A stretch of DNA of 64,000 bases. Source: Micromonospora lupini. GTDB taxonomy: Bacteria > Actinomycetota > Actinomycetes > Mycobacteriales > Micromonosporaceae. A program made the translations under genes and the position numbers. The notes beneath the pieces were generated by a model. The model did not search any database, had not been told where the DNA came from, and worked only from the letters and a program-made list of their open reading frames with translations. Of the stretch, positions 21,263 to 29,822 are shown piece by piece (within the stretch, counting starts at the first letter, position 1; the number at the start of each line of letters is the position of its first letter). The stretch is taken from NCBI RefSeq assembly GCF_026342015.1, contig NZ_JAPENL010000001.1:1054001-1118000 (forward strand), in the 5' to 3' direction.

Positions 21263-21323
21263 CCGGGAGCGGCGGCCGGGAGGGGCGACACACCTCCCGC
21301 CATATCCAACATATACCGCATGG

Positions 21324-21344
21324 GGGGACTTGCGGCAAGGCCCC
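21324..21344 (+). promoter_or_regulatory. Rifamycin-associated element (RAE) upstream of helR
   Basis: An imperfect inverted repeat, GGGGACTTGC-G-GCAAGGCCCC, about 60 nt before the helR start. It closely matches the rifamycin-associated element known upstream of rifamycin-resistance genes in actinomycetes (core GGGGCTTGCGGCAAG as I recall it). The TTGCGG inside it could also act as -35 region. It predicts induction of the next gene by rifamycin-type RNA polymerase inhibitors. Confidence 0.8.
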
Positions 21345-21402
21345 AGGTGTACCGCAGAATTGCCCGTCCAAGGCCAGGACCTGCGGAAACGGGAGCCAGC
21401 AC

Positions 21403-23565
21403 ATGCACAAGTCGTCGGCGGCGCACGCCGTGTTCGACCTTCCCGGCAACCTCGCCGCCAAGGCCGATCCGGCGCTCATCGCCCGTGACGAGCAGCACTT
21501 CGCCGTCATCGCGGCGAGCCTGGAGCGGTCGATCGCGGACCTGTCCGACCGTCTCGACGCGGAGCGCCGGGCACCCGCCGGCAAGGGCCGCCAGGCGGTC
21601 GCCCGGGACGAGGAGGTCCGTCGGCTGACCGGTCGCCTGCGCGCCCTGCGTCGCTTCGGCCTGGACCTGTGCCTCGGACGCATCGTCGGCACGGACGACC
21701 CGGCGCCCGTCTACATCGGGCGCTTCGGCCTCACCGACGGCAGCGGTCGTCGCCTGCTGCTCGACTGGCGTTCCCCGGCCGCCGAGCCGTTCTTCGGGGC
21801 CACCCACGCCAACCCGATGGGTCTGGCCAGCCGCCGCCGGTACCGCTGGGCCCTCGGCCGGATCCGCGACTACTGGGACGAGGTGTTCACCCCGGACGGG
21901 TTCGAGGGGCACGCGGCGCTCGACGACCAGTCCGCGTTCATCGCCAGCCTCGGCGGCAACCGGTCGGCCCGGATGCGCGACGTGCTCGGCACCATCCAGG
22001 CCGACCAGGACGCCATCATCCGAGCCGGATCGCGGGGCGCTCTCGTCGTCGACGGCGGTCCGGGCACCGGCAAGACCGTCGTGGCCCTGCACCGCACCGC
22101 GTACCTGCTCTACTCCGACCCGCGCCTCGGCCAGCGCCGCGGCGGGGTGCTGTTCGTCGGACCACACCAGCCCTACCTGGCGTACGTCGCCGACGTCCTG
22201 CCCAGCCTCGGCGAGGAGGACGTGCAGACCTGCACCCTGCGCGACCTCGTGCCGGAGGGCGCGGCGGCGGCCGTCGAGGCCGACCCGGATGTGGCCCGTC
22301 TGAAGTCCTCCGCCGACCTGGTGCGGGCGATCGAGGCGGCCGTACGGTTCTACGAGGAGCCGCCGACCACGGCGATGACTGTCACGGCCGGCGACACCGA
22401 CGTGCGGCTGAGCGCGGACGACTGGGCCCAGGCGTTCGAGGCGCCCGGACCCGGCACCCCGCACAACGAGGCGCGGGACGAGGTCTGGGAGGAGCTGCTG
22501 GCGATCCTGCTCGGGAGGTACGACGGCGACGAGTCGGACGACCTGGTACGCCTGTCGCTGCTGCGCAACCGGGACCTGCGCGCGGCGTTCAACCGCGCCT
22601 GGCCGCTGCTCGACGCGAACGACATCGTCGCGGACCTGTGGTCGGTGCCCGCCTACCTGCGCCGGTGCGCCCCCTGGCTCGGCCCCGACGACATCCGCCG
22701 GCTACGCCGCGTCGACGCCGACGCCTGGACGGTGTCCGACCTGCCGCTGCTCGACGCCGCACGGCAGCGCCTCGGCGACCCGGAGACGTCCCGGCGTACC
22801 CGCCGCCACGAGGCCACCATCGCCGCCGAACGGGCGCGCATGGCGACAGTCGTCGACGAGCTGATCGAGGCCCACGCCTACGACGACGGCGAGGGCGTGC
22901 TGTCGAGCCTGCGTCAACTGGATCTGCAGGATGCGCTCGTCGACGAGGCAGTCCTGCCCAGCGCCGACCCGGATCTGCTGGCCGGCCCGTTCGCGCACAT
23001 CGTCGTGGACGAGGCGCAGGAGCTGACCGACGCGCAGTGGCAGATGCTGCTGTCGCGCTGCCCGTCGCGCAGCTTCACCATCGTCGGGGACCGCGCCCAG
23101 GCCCGGCACGGCTTCACGGAGTCGTGGCAGGAACGGCTGAGGCGCATCGGGCTCGACCGGGTCACCGTGGCCTCGCTGAGCATCAACTACCGGACGCCGC
23201 AGGAGGTCATGGCGCAGGCCGAACCGGTCATCCGGGCCGTGCTCCCGGACGCGAACGTGCCGACCTCGATCCGTGGCAACGGGATCCCGGTGGCCCACGG
23301 ATCGGTCCGCGACCTGGACAGGATCGTCGACGACTGGCTCGCGGAGCACGCCGACGGGATCGCCTGCGTCATCGGCGAGCCCACGTACCGACCGACGACG
23401 GATCGCGTCCGGTCGCTGACCCCGGAACTGACCAAGGGGCTGGAGTTCGACCTGGTCGTCCTCGTCAACCCGGAGACGTTCGGCGAGGGCGTCCGGGGGG
23501 CGGTGGACAGATACGTCGCGATGACCCGCGCGACCCAGCGACTCGTCGTCCTCACCGGGTCCTGA
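21403..23565 (+). CDS. helR: RNA polymerase recycling ATPase HelR (HelD-like, rifamycin tolerance)
   Basis: Superfamily 1 helicase-like ATPase of 720 aa. It resembles HelR, which in Streptomyces and mycobacteria displaces rifamycin-stalled RNA polymerase from DNA. Seen: an N-terminal coiled-coil-like arm (about 20-90, ARDEQHFAVIAASLERSIAD onward), Walker A GGPGTGKT at about 218-225 with Q-motif region TIQADQDAIIRAG, Walker B IVVDEAQEL at about 533-541, motif III region FTIVGDRAQARHGF, SINYRTPQEV, and the C-terminal MTRATQRLVVL motif VI. The RAE upstream supports HelR rather than a UvrD-type repair helicase. It is probably monocistronic or co-transcribed with the small gene that starts 18 nt after it. 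Confidence 0.9.
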   Translation: MHKSSAAHAVFDLPGNLAAKADPALIARDEQHFAVIAASLERSIADLSDRLDAERRAPAGKGRQAVARDEEVRRLTGRLRALRRFGLDLCLGRIVGTDDPAPVYIGRFGLTDGSGRRLLLDWRSPAAEPFFGATHANPMGLASRRRYRWALGRIRDYWDEVFTPDGFEGHAALDDQSAFIASLGGNRSARMRDVLGTIQADQDAIIRAGSRGALVVDGGPGTGKTVVALHRTAYLLYSDPRLGQRRGGVLFVGPHQPYLAYVADVLPSLGEEDVQTCTLRDLVPEGAAAAVEADPDVARLKSSADLVRAIEAAVRFYEEPPTTAMTVTAGDTDVRLSADDWAQAFEAPGPGTPHNEARDEVWEELLAILLGRYDGDESDDLVRLSLLRNRDLRAAFNRAWPLLDANDIVADLWSVPAYLRRCAPWLGPDDIRRLRRVDADAWTVSDLPLLDAARQRLGDPETSRRTRRHEATIAAERARMATVVDELIEAHAYDDGEGVLSSLRQLDLQDALVDEAVLPSADPDLLAGPFAHIVVDEAQELTDAQWQMLLSRCPSRSFTIVGDRAQARHGFTESWQERLRRIGLDRVTVASLSINYRTPQEVMAQAEPVIRAVLPDANVPTSIRGNGIPVAHGSVRDLDRIVDDWLAEHADGIACVIGEPTYRPTTDRVRSLTPELTKGLEFDLVVLVNPETFGEGVRGAVDRYVAMTRATQRLVVLTGS

Positions 23566-23583
23566 CCTCGTACGCTGGCGGAC

Positions 23584-24246
23584 GTGTCGACGGACGTGCG
23601 GGAGGCGGCGGCGCACGACAACGCGCGATGGTGCGCCGCCGTGTGCGCCAGCCACGGACTGACCGGCCGGATCGACGCCGACGCGTGGTCGGTACCCCGC
23701 CGCTCCCCACAGTGGTATCCGGACGCGGTCACGCTGCGCTCCGGCGTCGACCCCGCGGCGCTGCTGGCGCGGATCGACGCCGGTGCCGGCGCGTCGGTGA
23801 AGGACAGCTTCGCCGACCTCGACCTCTCGGCGTACGGATTCCGGGTGCTCTTCGAAGCGCAGTGGATCCACCGCCCGCCGGCCGACCCGCCGACCGACCC
23901 GCCGCTCACCCCGGTCACCACTCCGGAAGGGTTGGCGGCCTGGGCGAGCGCGCACGGCGGCGGAGAGCTGTTCCACCCGCAGCTGCTGGCCGACCCGCGC
24001 ATTCGCGTGCTGGCCCGCCACGACGAGCGGGGCGCGGTCGTCGGCGGGGCGGTGGTCAGCGGCGACGACCCGGCCGGCGTCTCCAACCTGTTCACCCACG
24101 GCGGCGACCCGGGCGAGATCTGGCGTGGGGTCGTCGCCACCCGACCCGGCGTATCCCTGGTCGGCTACGAAACCACCCCCGACCTACCACCCGCCCGCCG
24201 AGCCGGCTTCCTCCCTGCGGGCCCCCTCCAGGTCTGGCTCCGGTGA
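23584..24246 (+). CDS. Hypothetical protein with GNAT-like features, 220 aa
   Basis: Starts with GTG 18 nt after the helR stop, so it may share its transcript. The sequence begins VSTDVREAAAHDNARWCAAV, has a centre SFADLDLSAYGFRVLFEAQW and a C-terminal half AVVGGAVVSGDDPAGVSNLF, with VSLVGYETTPDLPPARRAGF near the end; the last part resembles the acetyl-CoA-binding region and closing strand of GNAT-like proteins, though the canonical QxxGxG/A loop is absent. Two Cys near the N-terminus (17 and 21). Function unknown; the fold assignment is weak. Confidence 0.65.
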   Translation: MSTDVREAAAHDNARWCAAVCASHGLTGRIDADAWSVPRRSPQWYPDAVTLRSGVDPAALLARIDAGAGASVKDSFADLDLSAYGFRVLFEAQWIHRPPADPPTDPPLTPVTTPEGLAAWASAHGGGELFHPQLLADPRIRVLARHDERGAVVGGAVVSGDDPAGVSNLFTHGGDPGEIWRGVVATRPGVSLVGYETTPDLPPARRAGFLPAGPLQVWLR

Positions 24247-24303
24247 TCATGAGTTATGGGCGCGACACGCCGGCATCGGCGGCAACAACTTCATGATCAC
24301 CGG
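24239..24303. terminator. Inverted repeat between convergent genes (dispersed ATCATGAAGTTGTTG-type element)
   Basis: CCGGTGATCATGAGTT pairs with AACTTCATGATCACCGG (one extra T), enclosing a GC-rich loop with its own small inverted repeat GCCGGC. It lies between a plus-strand gene ending at 24246 and a minus-strand gene ending at 24313, fitting a bidirectional terminator. A related element sits at 47466-47524, also between convergent genes. Confidence 0.7.
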
Positions 24304-24312
24304 GGACGGGGC

Positions 24313-25209
24313 TCAGGCCAGGCGGGTCAGGTCTTCGGGGGTCAGGCGCAGGTCGGCGGCCGCTACGTTCTCCTCCAGGTGGGCCGGGTCGCCGGTGCCG
24401 GGGATCGCGAGGACGTGCGGGCCCTGGTGCAGCGTCCAGGCCAGGCGTACCTGCTGGGGCGTGACGCCGTGGGCCCGGGCGACCGCCTCGACGGCCGCGC
24501 CCTGCGCGGCGCTCGCGCCCGCCTCCCGATTCGTACCAGCCAGCGCGAAGAAGGGCACGTAGGCGATGCCCCGCTCGCCGCAGGCGCGGACGAAGGCGTC
24601 CTGCTCCCGGTACGCGTCCACGCCGTAGTTGTTCTGCACGCAGACCACGGGCGCGATGTCCGCCACCTCGTCCAGGTGCTCGGGCCGGGCGCCGGACAGC
24701 CCGAGGTGCCGGATCAGCCCGGCGGCGCGCAGCTCGGCCAGGGCGCCGAACCGCTCGACAAGCGGCGCCGGGCCCGACCCCCGACCGAGCCGCAGGTTCA
24801 CCACGTCCAGCCGGTCGCGGCCGAGGCGGCGCAGGTTCTCCTCGACCTGGGCGCGTAGCTGCGCCGCGGTGGCCGCCTCGCTGAATCCGGTCGCCGGGTC
24901 GTAGCCGAAGCCGACCTTGGTGGCGATGACCAGCTCCTCGGGGTACGGGGCGAGCGCCGCCCGGATCAGCTCGGTGGCGTACCGGGCGGGGCCGGTGCCG
25001 ACCCGCAGGGTGCCGCCGGGCGACACGTAGAAGGCGGCCGTGTCGATGTGGTTGACGCCCAGCTCCACGGCGCGGCGCAGCACCGCGATCGCCCGTTCAC
25101 GGTCCGGGTTGGCGGTGATCCGCATCGAGCCGAAGCCCATCCGGTGCACGGTACGGTCGCCCAGGGTCCAGCTGCCCGCCGCGGCGGCGGTGATCTCGTC
25201 GGTTGGCAT
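24313..25209 (-). CDS. Aldo/keto reductase
   Basis: NADPH-dependent oxidoreductase of the AKR family, 298 aa. The TIM-barrel signature is clear: HRMGFGSMRIT, GVNHIDTAAFY (Asp56, Tyr61), VIATKVGF (Lys98), then HLGLSGARPEHLDEV and QNNYGVDAYR, ending ATPQQVRLAWTL-like motif and HVLAIPGTGDPAHLEEN. Where most AKRs have the catalytic His (LHxx), this protein reads VVNLRLG with Arg at about 140, so the tetrad is D-Y-K-R; this is seen in a subgroup and may change substrate or rate. The start ATG at 25209 fits the N-terminus; open frame further upstream lacks homology. Confidence 0.88.
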   Translation of the reverse strand: MPTDEITAAAAGSWTLGDRTVHRMGFGSMRITANPDRERAIAVLRRAVELGVNHIDTAAFYVSPGGTLRVGTGPARYATELIRAALAPYPEELVIATKVGFGYDPATGFSEAATAAQLRAQVEENLRRLGRDRLDVVNLRLGRGSGPAPLVERFGALAELRAAGLIRHLGLSGARPEHLDEVADIAPVVCVQNNYGVDAYREQDAFVRACGERGIAYVPFFALAGTNREAGASAAQGAAVEAVARAHGVTPQQVRLAWTLHQGPHVLAIPGTGDPAHLEENVAAADLRLTPEDLTRLA

Positions 25210-25282
25210 CGGGCGACCGTAGCCAGCGCGGGCACGCGGCGCACTCGGCCGCGCACCCGATACCGCCGAACCCCGATCCGGG

Positions 25283-26611
25283 TTAGCTTTGGTGTGCTGC
25301 CGGAGCCGACTCGTCGGCCGCTTCCCGCGCTGCCGGCGCCGACTCCTCGGCCCCTTCCCGCGCTGCCGGCGCCGACTCGTCGGTCCGGGGCGGGCGCAGC
25401 GCCGGCACCAGCGCCAGCGTCGGCAGGAGCAGCAGCGGCACCACAAGCAGCGCCCGCAGGGTGCCGACGTGGTCACCGAGCAGGCCCAGCAGCGGCGGCC
25501 CGCCCAGGAAGGCCGTGTAACCGATCACCGCGACCACGCTTACCCGCACCGCCGCGTGCGTCTCCTCGTCGGCCGCCGCGCTCATGCCGACCGGGAACCC
25601 CAGCGACGCGCCGAGGCCCCACAGCGCGACGCCGACGATTGCCACCGGCCCCGAGCCGGCCAGCACGGCCAGAGCGGCGCCGGCAGCGGCGAGCAGGAGG
25701 GTGCCGCTGAGCACCGGCACCCGACCCCAGCGGTCCAGCGCGATGGTGCCCGCGGTGCGTCCCAGGGTCATGCCGACGACGAAGACGCCGAAGACCGCCG
25801 CTCCGGCCGCCTCGCTCAGGTCGCGACCGTCGACGAAGGCGACCGCCAGCCAGTCGTTGGCGCTGCCCTCGGCGAACGCCGCCACCAGCACGAACAGGCC
25901 GATGAGCAGGGTGCGCGGCTCACGCCAGGCGGCGAGTTGGGCACGGCGGCGGCCGGCCGGGCTGGTGTCCGCCGTCTGGTTGGCCGGGTCGACGGCCGGT
26001 TGGGGCAGGAACATCCGGGAGGCGAGCACGGTGCCGACGAGCACCACCACCGCCACCGCGGCGAGGTGCGCGCCGACCGGCACGCCCAGGCGGGCGGCCC
26101 CGGCGCCGAGGCCCGCGCCGGCCACCGACCCGAGACTCCAGGCCGCGTGGAAACGGGGCATGACGGTACGCCCCAGCCGCCGCTCCACAGTCGCGCCCTC
26201 GACGTTCATGGCCACGTCGCACGCGCCGGAGCCGTAGCCGAAGGCCACCAACCCCAGCCCGACGACGACTGCCGACCCGGCGACCGTCGCGCCCAGACCG
26301 GCCACGACGAGGCCGACAGCGACAAGCACGGTGGCGATCGTCACGCTGCGGGCCGAGCCGAGGCGCTGGGCGAGCAGCCCGGAGGTCGGCATGGCGAGCA
26401 GCGCGCCCACGCTCATCGCCAGCAGCAGGAGCCCGAGACGCCCGGCGGAGAGGTCCAGCGCCTCCCGCACGGCCGGCACCCGGGAGAACCAGCTGCCGAC
26501 GGCCAGGCCGTTCAGGGTGAAGGTGACGGCGACGCCGTTGCGGGCGAGCCGGACGATCCGTGCCGGAACTGTGCTGTCCGGGGCGACGGCCGGGCTGGTG
26601 GGGGCGCTCAC
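25283..26611 (-). CDS. MFS transporter
   Basis: Major facilitator protein of 442 aa with about 12 hydrophobic segments and the usual two halves. It starts with GTG at 26611, preceded by GAGGAAGAGGA. Seen: GLAVGSWFSRVPAVREALDL (a common start in the sugar/fucose-permease-like MFS group), VGALLAMPTSGLLAQRLGSA, GYGSGACDVAMNVEGATVER, GMTLGRTAGTIALDRWGRVP. The C-terminal tail is three copies of an 11-residue repeat (ESAPAARE type), encoded by 33-bp tandem repeats at 25283-25375; it should be cytoplasmic and disordered. It is divergent from a LacI regulator, which probably controls it. Substrate not predictable. Confidence 0.85.
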   Translation of the reverse strand: MSAPTSPAVAPDSTVPARIVRLARNGVAVTFTLNGLAVGSWFSRVPAVREALDLSAGRLGLLLLAMSVGALLAMPTSGLLAQRLGSARSVTIATVLVAVGLVVAGLGATVAGSAVVVGLGLVAFGYGSGACDVAMNVEGATVERRLGRTVMPRFHAAWSLGSVAGAGLGAGAARLGVPVGAHLAAVAVVVLVGTVLASRMFLPQPAVDPANQTADTSPAGRRRAQLAAWREPRTLLIGLFVLVAAFAEGSANDWLAVAFVDGRDLSEAAGAAVFGVFVVGMTLGRTAGTIALDRWGRVPVLSGTLLLAAAGAALAVLAGSGPVAIVGVALWGLGASLGFPVGMSAAADEETHAAVRVSVVAVIGYTAFLGGPPLLGLLGDHVGTLRALLVVPLLLLPTLALVPALRPPRTDESAPAAREGAEESAPAAREAADESAPAAHQS

Positions 26612-26661
26612 AGCTGTGGGTCCTCTTCCTCGGGGTGATCTCCTGGCACGATCGCACACCT

Positions 26662-26675
26662 GAGAGCGCTACCAC
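26662..26675. promoter_or_regulatory. Candidate LacI-family operator between MFS and lacI genes
   Basis: GAGAGCGCTACCAC centred on the palindrome AGCGCT, with partly matching flanks (TGAGAGC / GCTACCA). AGCGCT-centred sites are common for actinobacterial LacI regulators. It lies in the divergent promoter region, about 50 nt before the MFS start and about 100 nt before the regulator start. Assignment is by position and symmetry only. Confidence 0.45.
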
Positions 26676-26773
26676 CACAAGCGGGCCACCACCCCTTACC
26701 GCCGACACGCAGGTCGGGGGATGATTCCTGAAGGCGTACGCCCGCTCCGGGCGGGCGCCGGGGGGAGGGCACG

Positions 26774-27763
26774 ATGACGGCAGCGGCACACCGGCCGGCC
26801 ACTCTGGAGGACGTCGCCCGGGCCGCCGGGGTCTCCCGGTCCACCGCCTCGCGGGTGATCGCCGGAACGGGGTTCGCCTCGCCGGACGCCCGGGAGCGGG
26901 TGGTGACGGCCGCCGACCAGCTCGGTTACGTGCCCAACCCGGCCGCCCGGGCGCTGGTTCGGGGCGGCGGCGTACGGCTGGTGGTGGCCGCGGCGGGGAC
27001 CAGCGCCGCGGTGTTGGACGACCCGTACGTCCACCGGGTGGTCGGCTCGGCCGCCCGGGTGTGCGCGCCGGCCGGCGTCGGGGTGGCGCTGCACTGGCTG
27101 CCGCTGGGCGACCCCCGCGGCCTGGAGCAGCTCGCCGCCGACCGCAGCGTGTGTGGCGTCGTGCTCGTCAACACCACCGAGGCCCTGCTGGACGCCGTGC
27201 CCCGGTCGCTGCACGGTCGGGTCGCCTCGATCGGAATCGGCTCGGCCGAGGTGCCGTCGTTCGACGTCGACAACACCGCCGGGGCCGGCGCGGTGCTGCG
27301 CCACCTGTACGCGACGGGCCGCCGCCGGATCGCCATGGTGACAGGCCCGGCGTGGCTGCCGTGCTCGCAGCGCCCCGTGCAGGCGTACCGGCACCTGATG
27401 CGCCAGGCCGGCCTGCCGGAGCGGGTGGTGGACGGCGACTTCACGGCGGCGCGTGGCCGGGCGGCGGCCGGCGAGGCGCTGCGCCGCTGGCCGGACGTGG
27501 ACGCGATCTACGCGATAAGCGACGAGACCGCGTTCGGAGTCATCGCGGCGCTGCGCGACGGCGGTGTGCGGGTGCCAGGTGACGTCGCGGTGGCCGGTTT
27601 CGACGACATCCCGCTGGCCGGCATGAGCGCGCCGGCGCTGACCACCGCGAGCCACCCGGTGGGCCGGATCGCCACCGCGGCGGCCAGCGCCGTGCTGGCC
27701 GGCCGCCCGGCCGCGCCTGTCACACTCTTCCCGTCCGCCCTGGTGACCCGCGACAGCGCCTGA
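26774..27763 (+). CDS. LacI-family transcriptional regulator
   Basis: 329 aa with an N-terminal HTH (ATLEDVARAAGVSRSTASRV, residues about 9-28), hinge GYVPNPAARALVRGG, and a periplasmic-binding-protein-like effector domain (VCGVVLVNTTEALLDA, RRRIAMVTGPAWLPCSQRP, AIYAISDETAFGVIAALRDG, VPGDVAVAGFDDIPLAGMSA). It is divergent from the MFS gene, its most likely target. The RBS is GGGGGAGG before ATG. Confidence 0.9.
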   Translation: MTAAAHRPATLEDVARAAGVSRSTASRVIAGTGFASPDARERVVTAADQLGYVPNPAARALVRGGGVRLVVAAAGTSAAVLDDPYVHRVVGSAARVCAPAGVGVALHWLPLGDPRGLEQLAADRSVCGVVLVNTTEALLDAVPRSLHGRVASIGIGSAEVPSFDVDNTAGAGAVLRHLYATGRRRIAMVTGPAWLPCSQRPVQAYRHLMRQAGLPERVVDGDFTAARGRAAAGEALRRWPDVDAIYAISDETAFGVIAALRDGGVRVPGDVAVAGFDDIPLAGMSAPALTTASHPVGRIATAAASAVLAGRPAAPVTLFPSALVTRDSA

Positions 27764-27845
27764 ACGGCGACCGCCCGGCCCCGGTCCGGTGACCCACGAC
27801 AGCGCCCGAGCGCCGACCGCCCGCGCCACAGCGCCCGAGCCGACC
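27742..27845. repeat. Decayed tandem duplication of the 3' end of the LacI gene
   Basis: The gene's last codons and downstream bases (27742-27780, GGTGACCCGCGACAGCGCC onward) recur with changes at 27788-27826 and in part at 27827-27845. The copies keep a GGTGACCC-CGACAGCGCC core but no open frame of use. It reads as local slippage or duplication now decaying. Confidence 0.6.
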
Positions 27846-27913
27846 GCTGGTTAACCGGCGGTCGGCCGGGTAACCGCCTCGCACCTTTCGTCGACCGCGA
27901 GGAGTGGTGGCCC

Positions 27914-28594
27914 GTGTCCGACTCCGCGCCGGATCCTCGGCACGGCCGGTTGACCACACGCCCGCACCCGCCGGTGGTGTCGGGTCCCTCCGGACTCGTG
28001 CCGCTGCCCGGCGGGGACGGCGGTCGGCCGGCGATGGCGTACGTGCCGGAGCCGGCCGCCGACGGCGCCACGTACCGGCTGGTGGTGCTGCTGCACGGGG
28101 CGGGCGGCTCCGCGCGGCAGGGACTGGACCTGCTGCTGCCGCTGGCGGACGCGCACCACCTGCTGCTTGTCGCACCGCAGTCGTCGGCGGCGAGTTGGGA
28201 CCTGATCGCCGGCGGCTTCGGGGTGGACGTGCAGCACATCGACGCGCTGCTGGCCAGCGCCTTCGACGGCTATCCCGTTCGCGACGTGACTGTGGGCGGC
28301 TTCTCCGACGGCGCCTCGTACGCCCTCTCGCTGGGCCTGGCCAACGGCGACCTGGTGGACGCGGTGCTGGCCTTCTCCCCCGGCTTCGCCGCGCCGCCGC
28401 TCATCCGCGGCCGGCCGCGGGTCTTCGTCTCGCACGGGGTGGACGACACTGTCCTGCCGATCGACGTGTGCAGCCGCCGCTTCGTGCCGCACCTGCGCAG
28501 CCTCGGCTACGACGTCACCTACGAGGAGTTCCCCGGCGGCCACGACGTCCCCGCCCCGATCCGCGCGAGCGCCACCGGGTGGCTCATCGGATGA
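27914..28594 (+). CDS. Alpha/beta hydrolase (phospholipase/carboxylesterase-like)
   Basis: A 226-aa cytoplasmic esterase of the carboxylesterase/thioesterase-like alpha/beta hydrolase group. Oxyanion region VVLLHGAGGSARQGLDLL, nucleophile elbow GGFSDGASYA with Ser131, acid SHGVDDTVLP (Asp178) and catalytic His210 in FPGGHDVPA form a complete triad. It starts with GTG, preceded by GAGGAG at a good distance. The N-terminal 35 residues before the fold are Pro/Gly-rich. Natural substrate not predictable. It stands alone between the LacI regulator and a convergent FUSC gene. Confidence 0.88.
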   Translation: MSDSAPDPRHGRLTTRPHPPVVSGPSGLVPLPGGDGGRPAMAYVPEPAADGATYRLVVLLHGAGGSARQGLDLLLPLADAHHLLLVAPQSSAASWDLIAGGFGVDVQHIDALLASAFDGYPVRDVTVGGFSDGASYALSLGLANGDLVDAVLAFSPGFAAPPLIRGRPRVFVSHGVDDTVLPIDVCSRRFVPHLRSLGYDVTYEEFPGGHDVPAPIRASATGWLIG

Positions 28595-28606
28595 CGCGGT
28601 GACGGG

Positions 28607-29731
28607 TCAGACGGCGGGCAGGCCGAGGGCCTCGTCCACGCGGGCCAGGACGGCGGCGTCGTCGTCGGGGTGCACGCCCCGCAGCAGGTCGATGGCGGTC
28701 GCCCGGATCTGACCGATGATCATGGCGAGTGGGAGGGTCTGGGTCGACCCGAAGAGCTGCCCGGCCGTGTGGACGGCGGCGAGCGCCGCCGCGTCCGCCC
28801 TGGCGGCGTGCCGGTCGGCAGCCTCCTCCCGCCCGTCCAGGTCGGCGGCGAGCGCCGCGCCGGCCTCCCGGACCGCCTCGACCAGGCAGCGCAGCGCCTC
28901 GCCCAGCTCCGGCGGCGTGGGGGTCCGCAGTCGACTGAGCGTCACACCGGCGCGGGCCAGCACCCGGACGTTGCGGACCACGTAGTCGGTCTGCCGGATC
29001 GACTCGTCCACCGACCGCAGCCGGCCGATGTGCCGGCGGCGGCGCACGTTGAGCCGCAGCGCCTCACCGGCGGCGAGCACGCCCTCGCGCAGCCCGCCGA
29101 CCCGGACGTCCATGCCCCGGGCCTGCGTCAGCGCGGCCAGCGCCGCCGACTCGTCGCGCCCGTCCAGCGCGTCGGCGATGCCGTCCACCAGACCGGCCAG
29201 CTCGTCGAAGGTCCGCCGCACCTCGGCGACGAGTGGGGCGAGCGGGTGCCGGGCGTCGACGAGGAGGCTGACGGCGAGCGCGACCGTGCCGCCGACAAGC
29301 GCGTCGACGAAGCGGAACGGGACCAGCGACCCGTCCGGTGGCGCGACCACCACCAGGTAGAGGGCGGACACCGCGGCCTGGACCAGGGTCACGCCTGTAG
29401 CGCCGAAGGCGACCGCGAGCAGGACGGTGAGCAGGATGACGGTGCCTACCGTCCACGTGCTGCCGGGGCCGAGCGCCTGCACGACCAGGTCCGCGACGAG
29501 CACCCCGGCGGCCACTCCGAGCACGACCTCGACGGCACGCCGGATCCGCTGTCCGCGGGCCTGACCGAGCACGATCAGCGCGGCGGCCGGCGCGAAGAAG
29601 GGCTGCGGATGCCCGAGCAGGCGGGTGGCGAGCAGCCAGGCCACTGTCGCCGCGACTGTCGCCTCCAGCACCGGCCGCCAGCCCTGCCGCAGCCGGTGAC
29701 CGGCGACCCGCAGGCCCCCGAACCACGCCAT
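28607..29731 (-). CDS. FUSC/aromatic-acid-exporter-like membrane protein
   Basis: 374-aa integral membrane protein with about six hydrophobic segments in the first 170 residues (ATVAATVAWLLATRLLG, FFAPAAALIVLGQARGQRIR, VEVVLGVAAGVLVADLVVQA, TVILLTVLLAVAFGATG, AAVSALYLVVVAPPDGS, DALVGGTVALAVSLLVDARH) followed by a long cytoplasmic helical domain. This is the FUSC/ArAE layout seen in exporters of aromatic acids, though one set of membrane helices only. The ATG at 29731 has GGGAGG at 8 nt and is preferred over the GTG three codons upstream. Function as exporter is inferred. Confidence 0.8.
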   Translation of the reverse strand: MAWFGGLRVAGHRLRQGWRPVLEATVAATVAWLLATRLLGHPQPFFAPAAALIVLGQARGQRIRRAVEVVLGVAAGVLVADLVVQALGPGSTWTVGTVILLTVLLAVAFGATGVTLVQAAVSALYLVVVAPPDGSLVPFRFVDALVGGTVALAVSLLVDARHPLAPLVAEVRRTFDELAGLVDGIADALDGRDESAALAALTQARGMDVRVGGLREGVLAAGEALRLNVRRRRHIGRLRSVDESIRQTDYVVRNVRVLARAGVTLSRLRTPTPPELGEALRCLVEAVREAGAALAADLDGREEAADRHAARADAAALAAVHTAGQLFGSTQTLPLAMIIGQIRATAIDLLRGVHPDDDAAVLARVDEALGLPAV

Positions 29732-29822
29732 CTCCCTCACCTCCCGCCACCTCGACCACGCGCCGGGCCGTCCACGAGCACGGCGGCCCGGAGCGTCCCT
29801 CGCGATCGTCTACCATCGCGCG

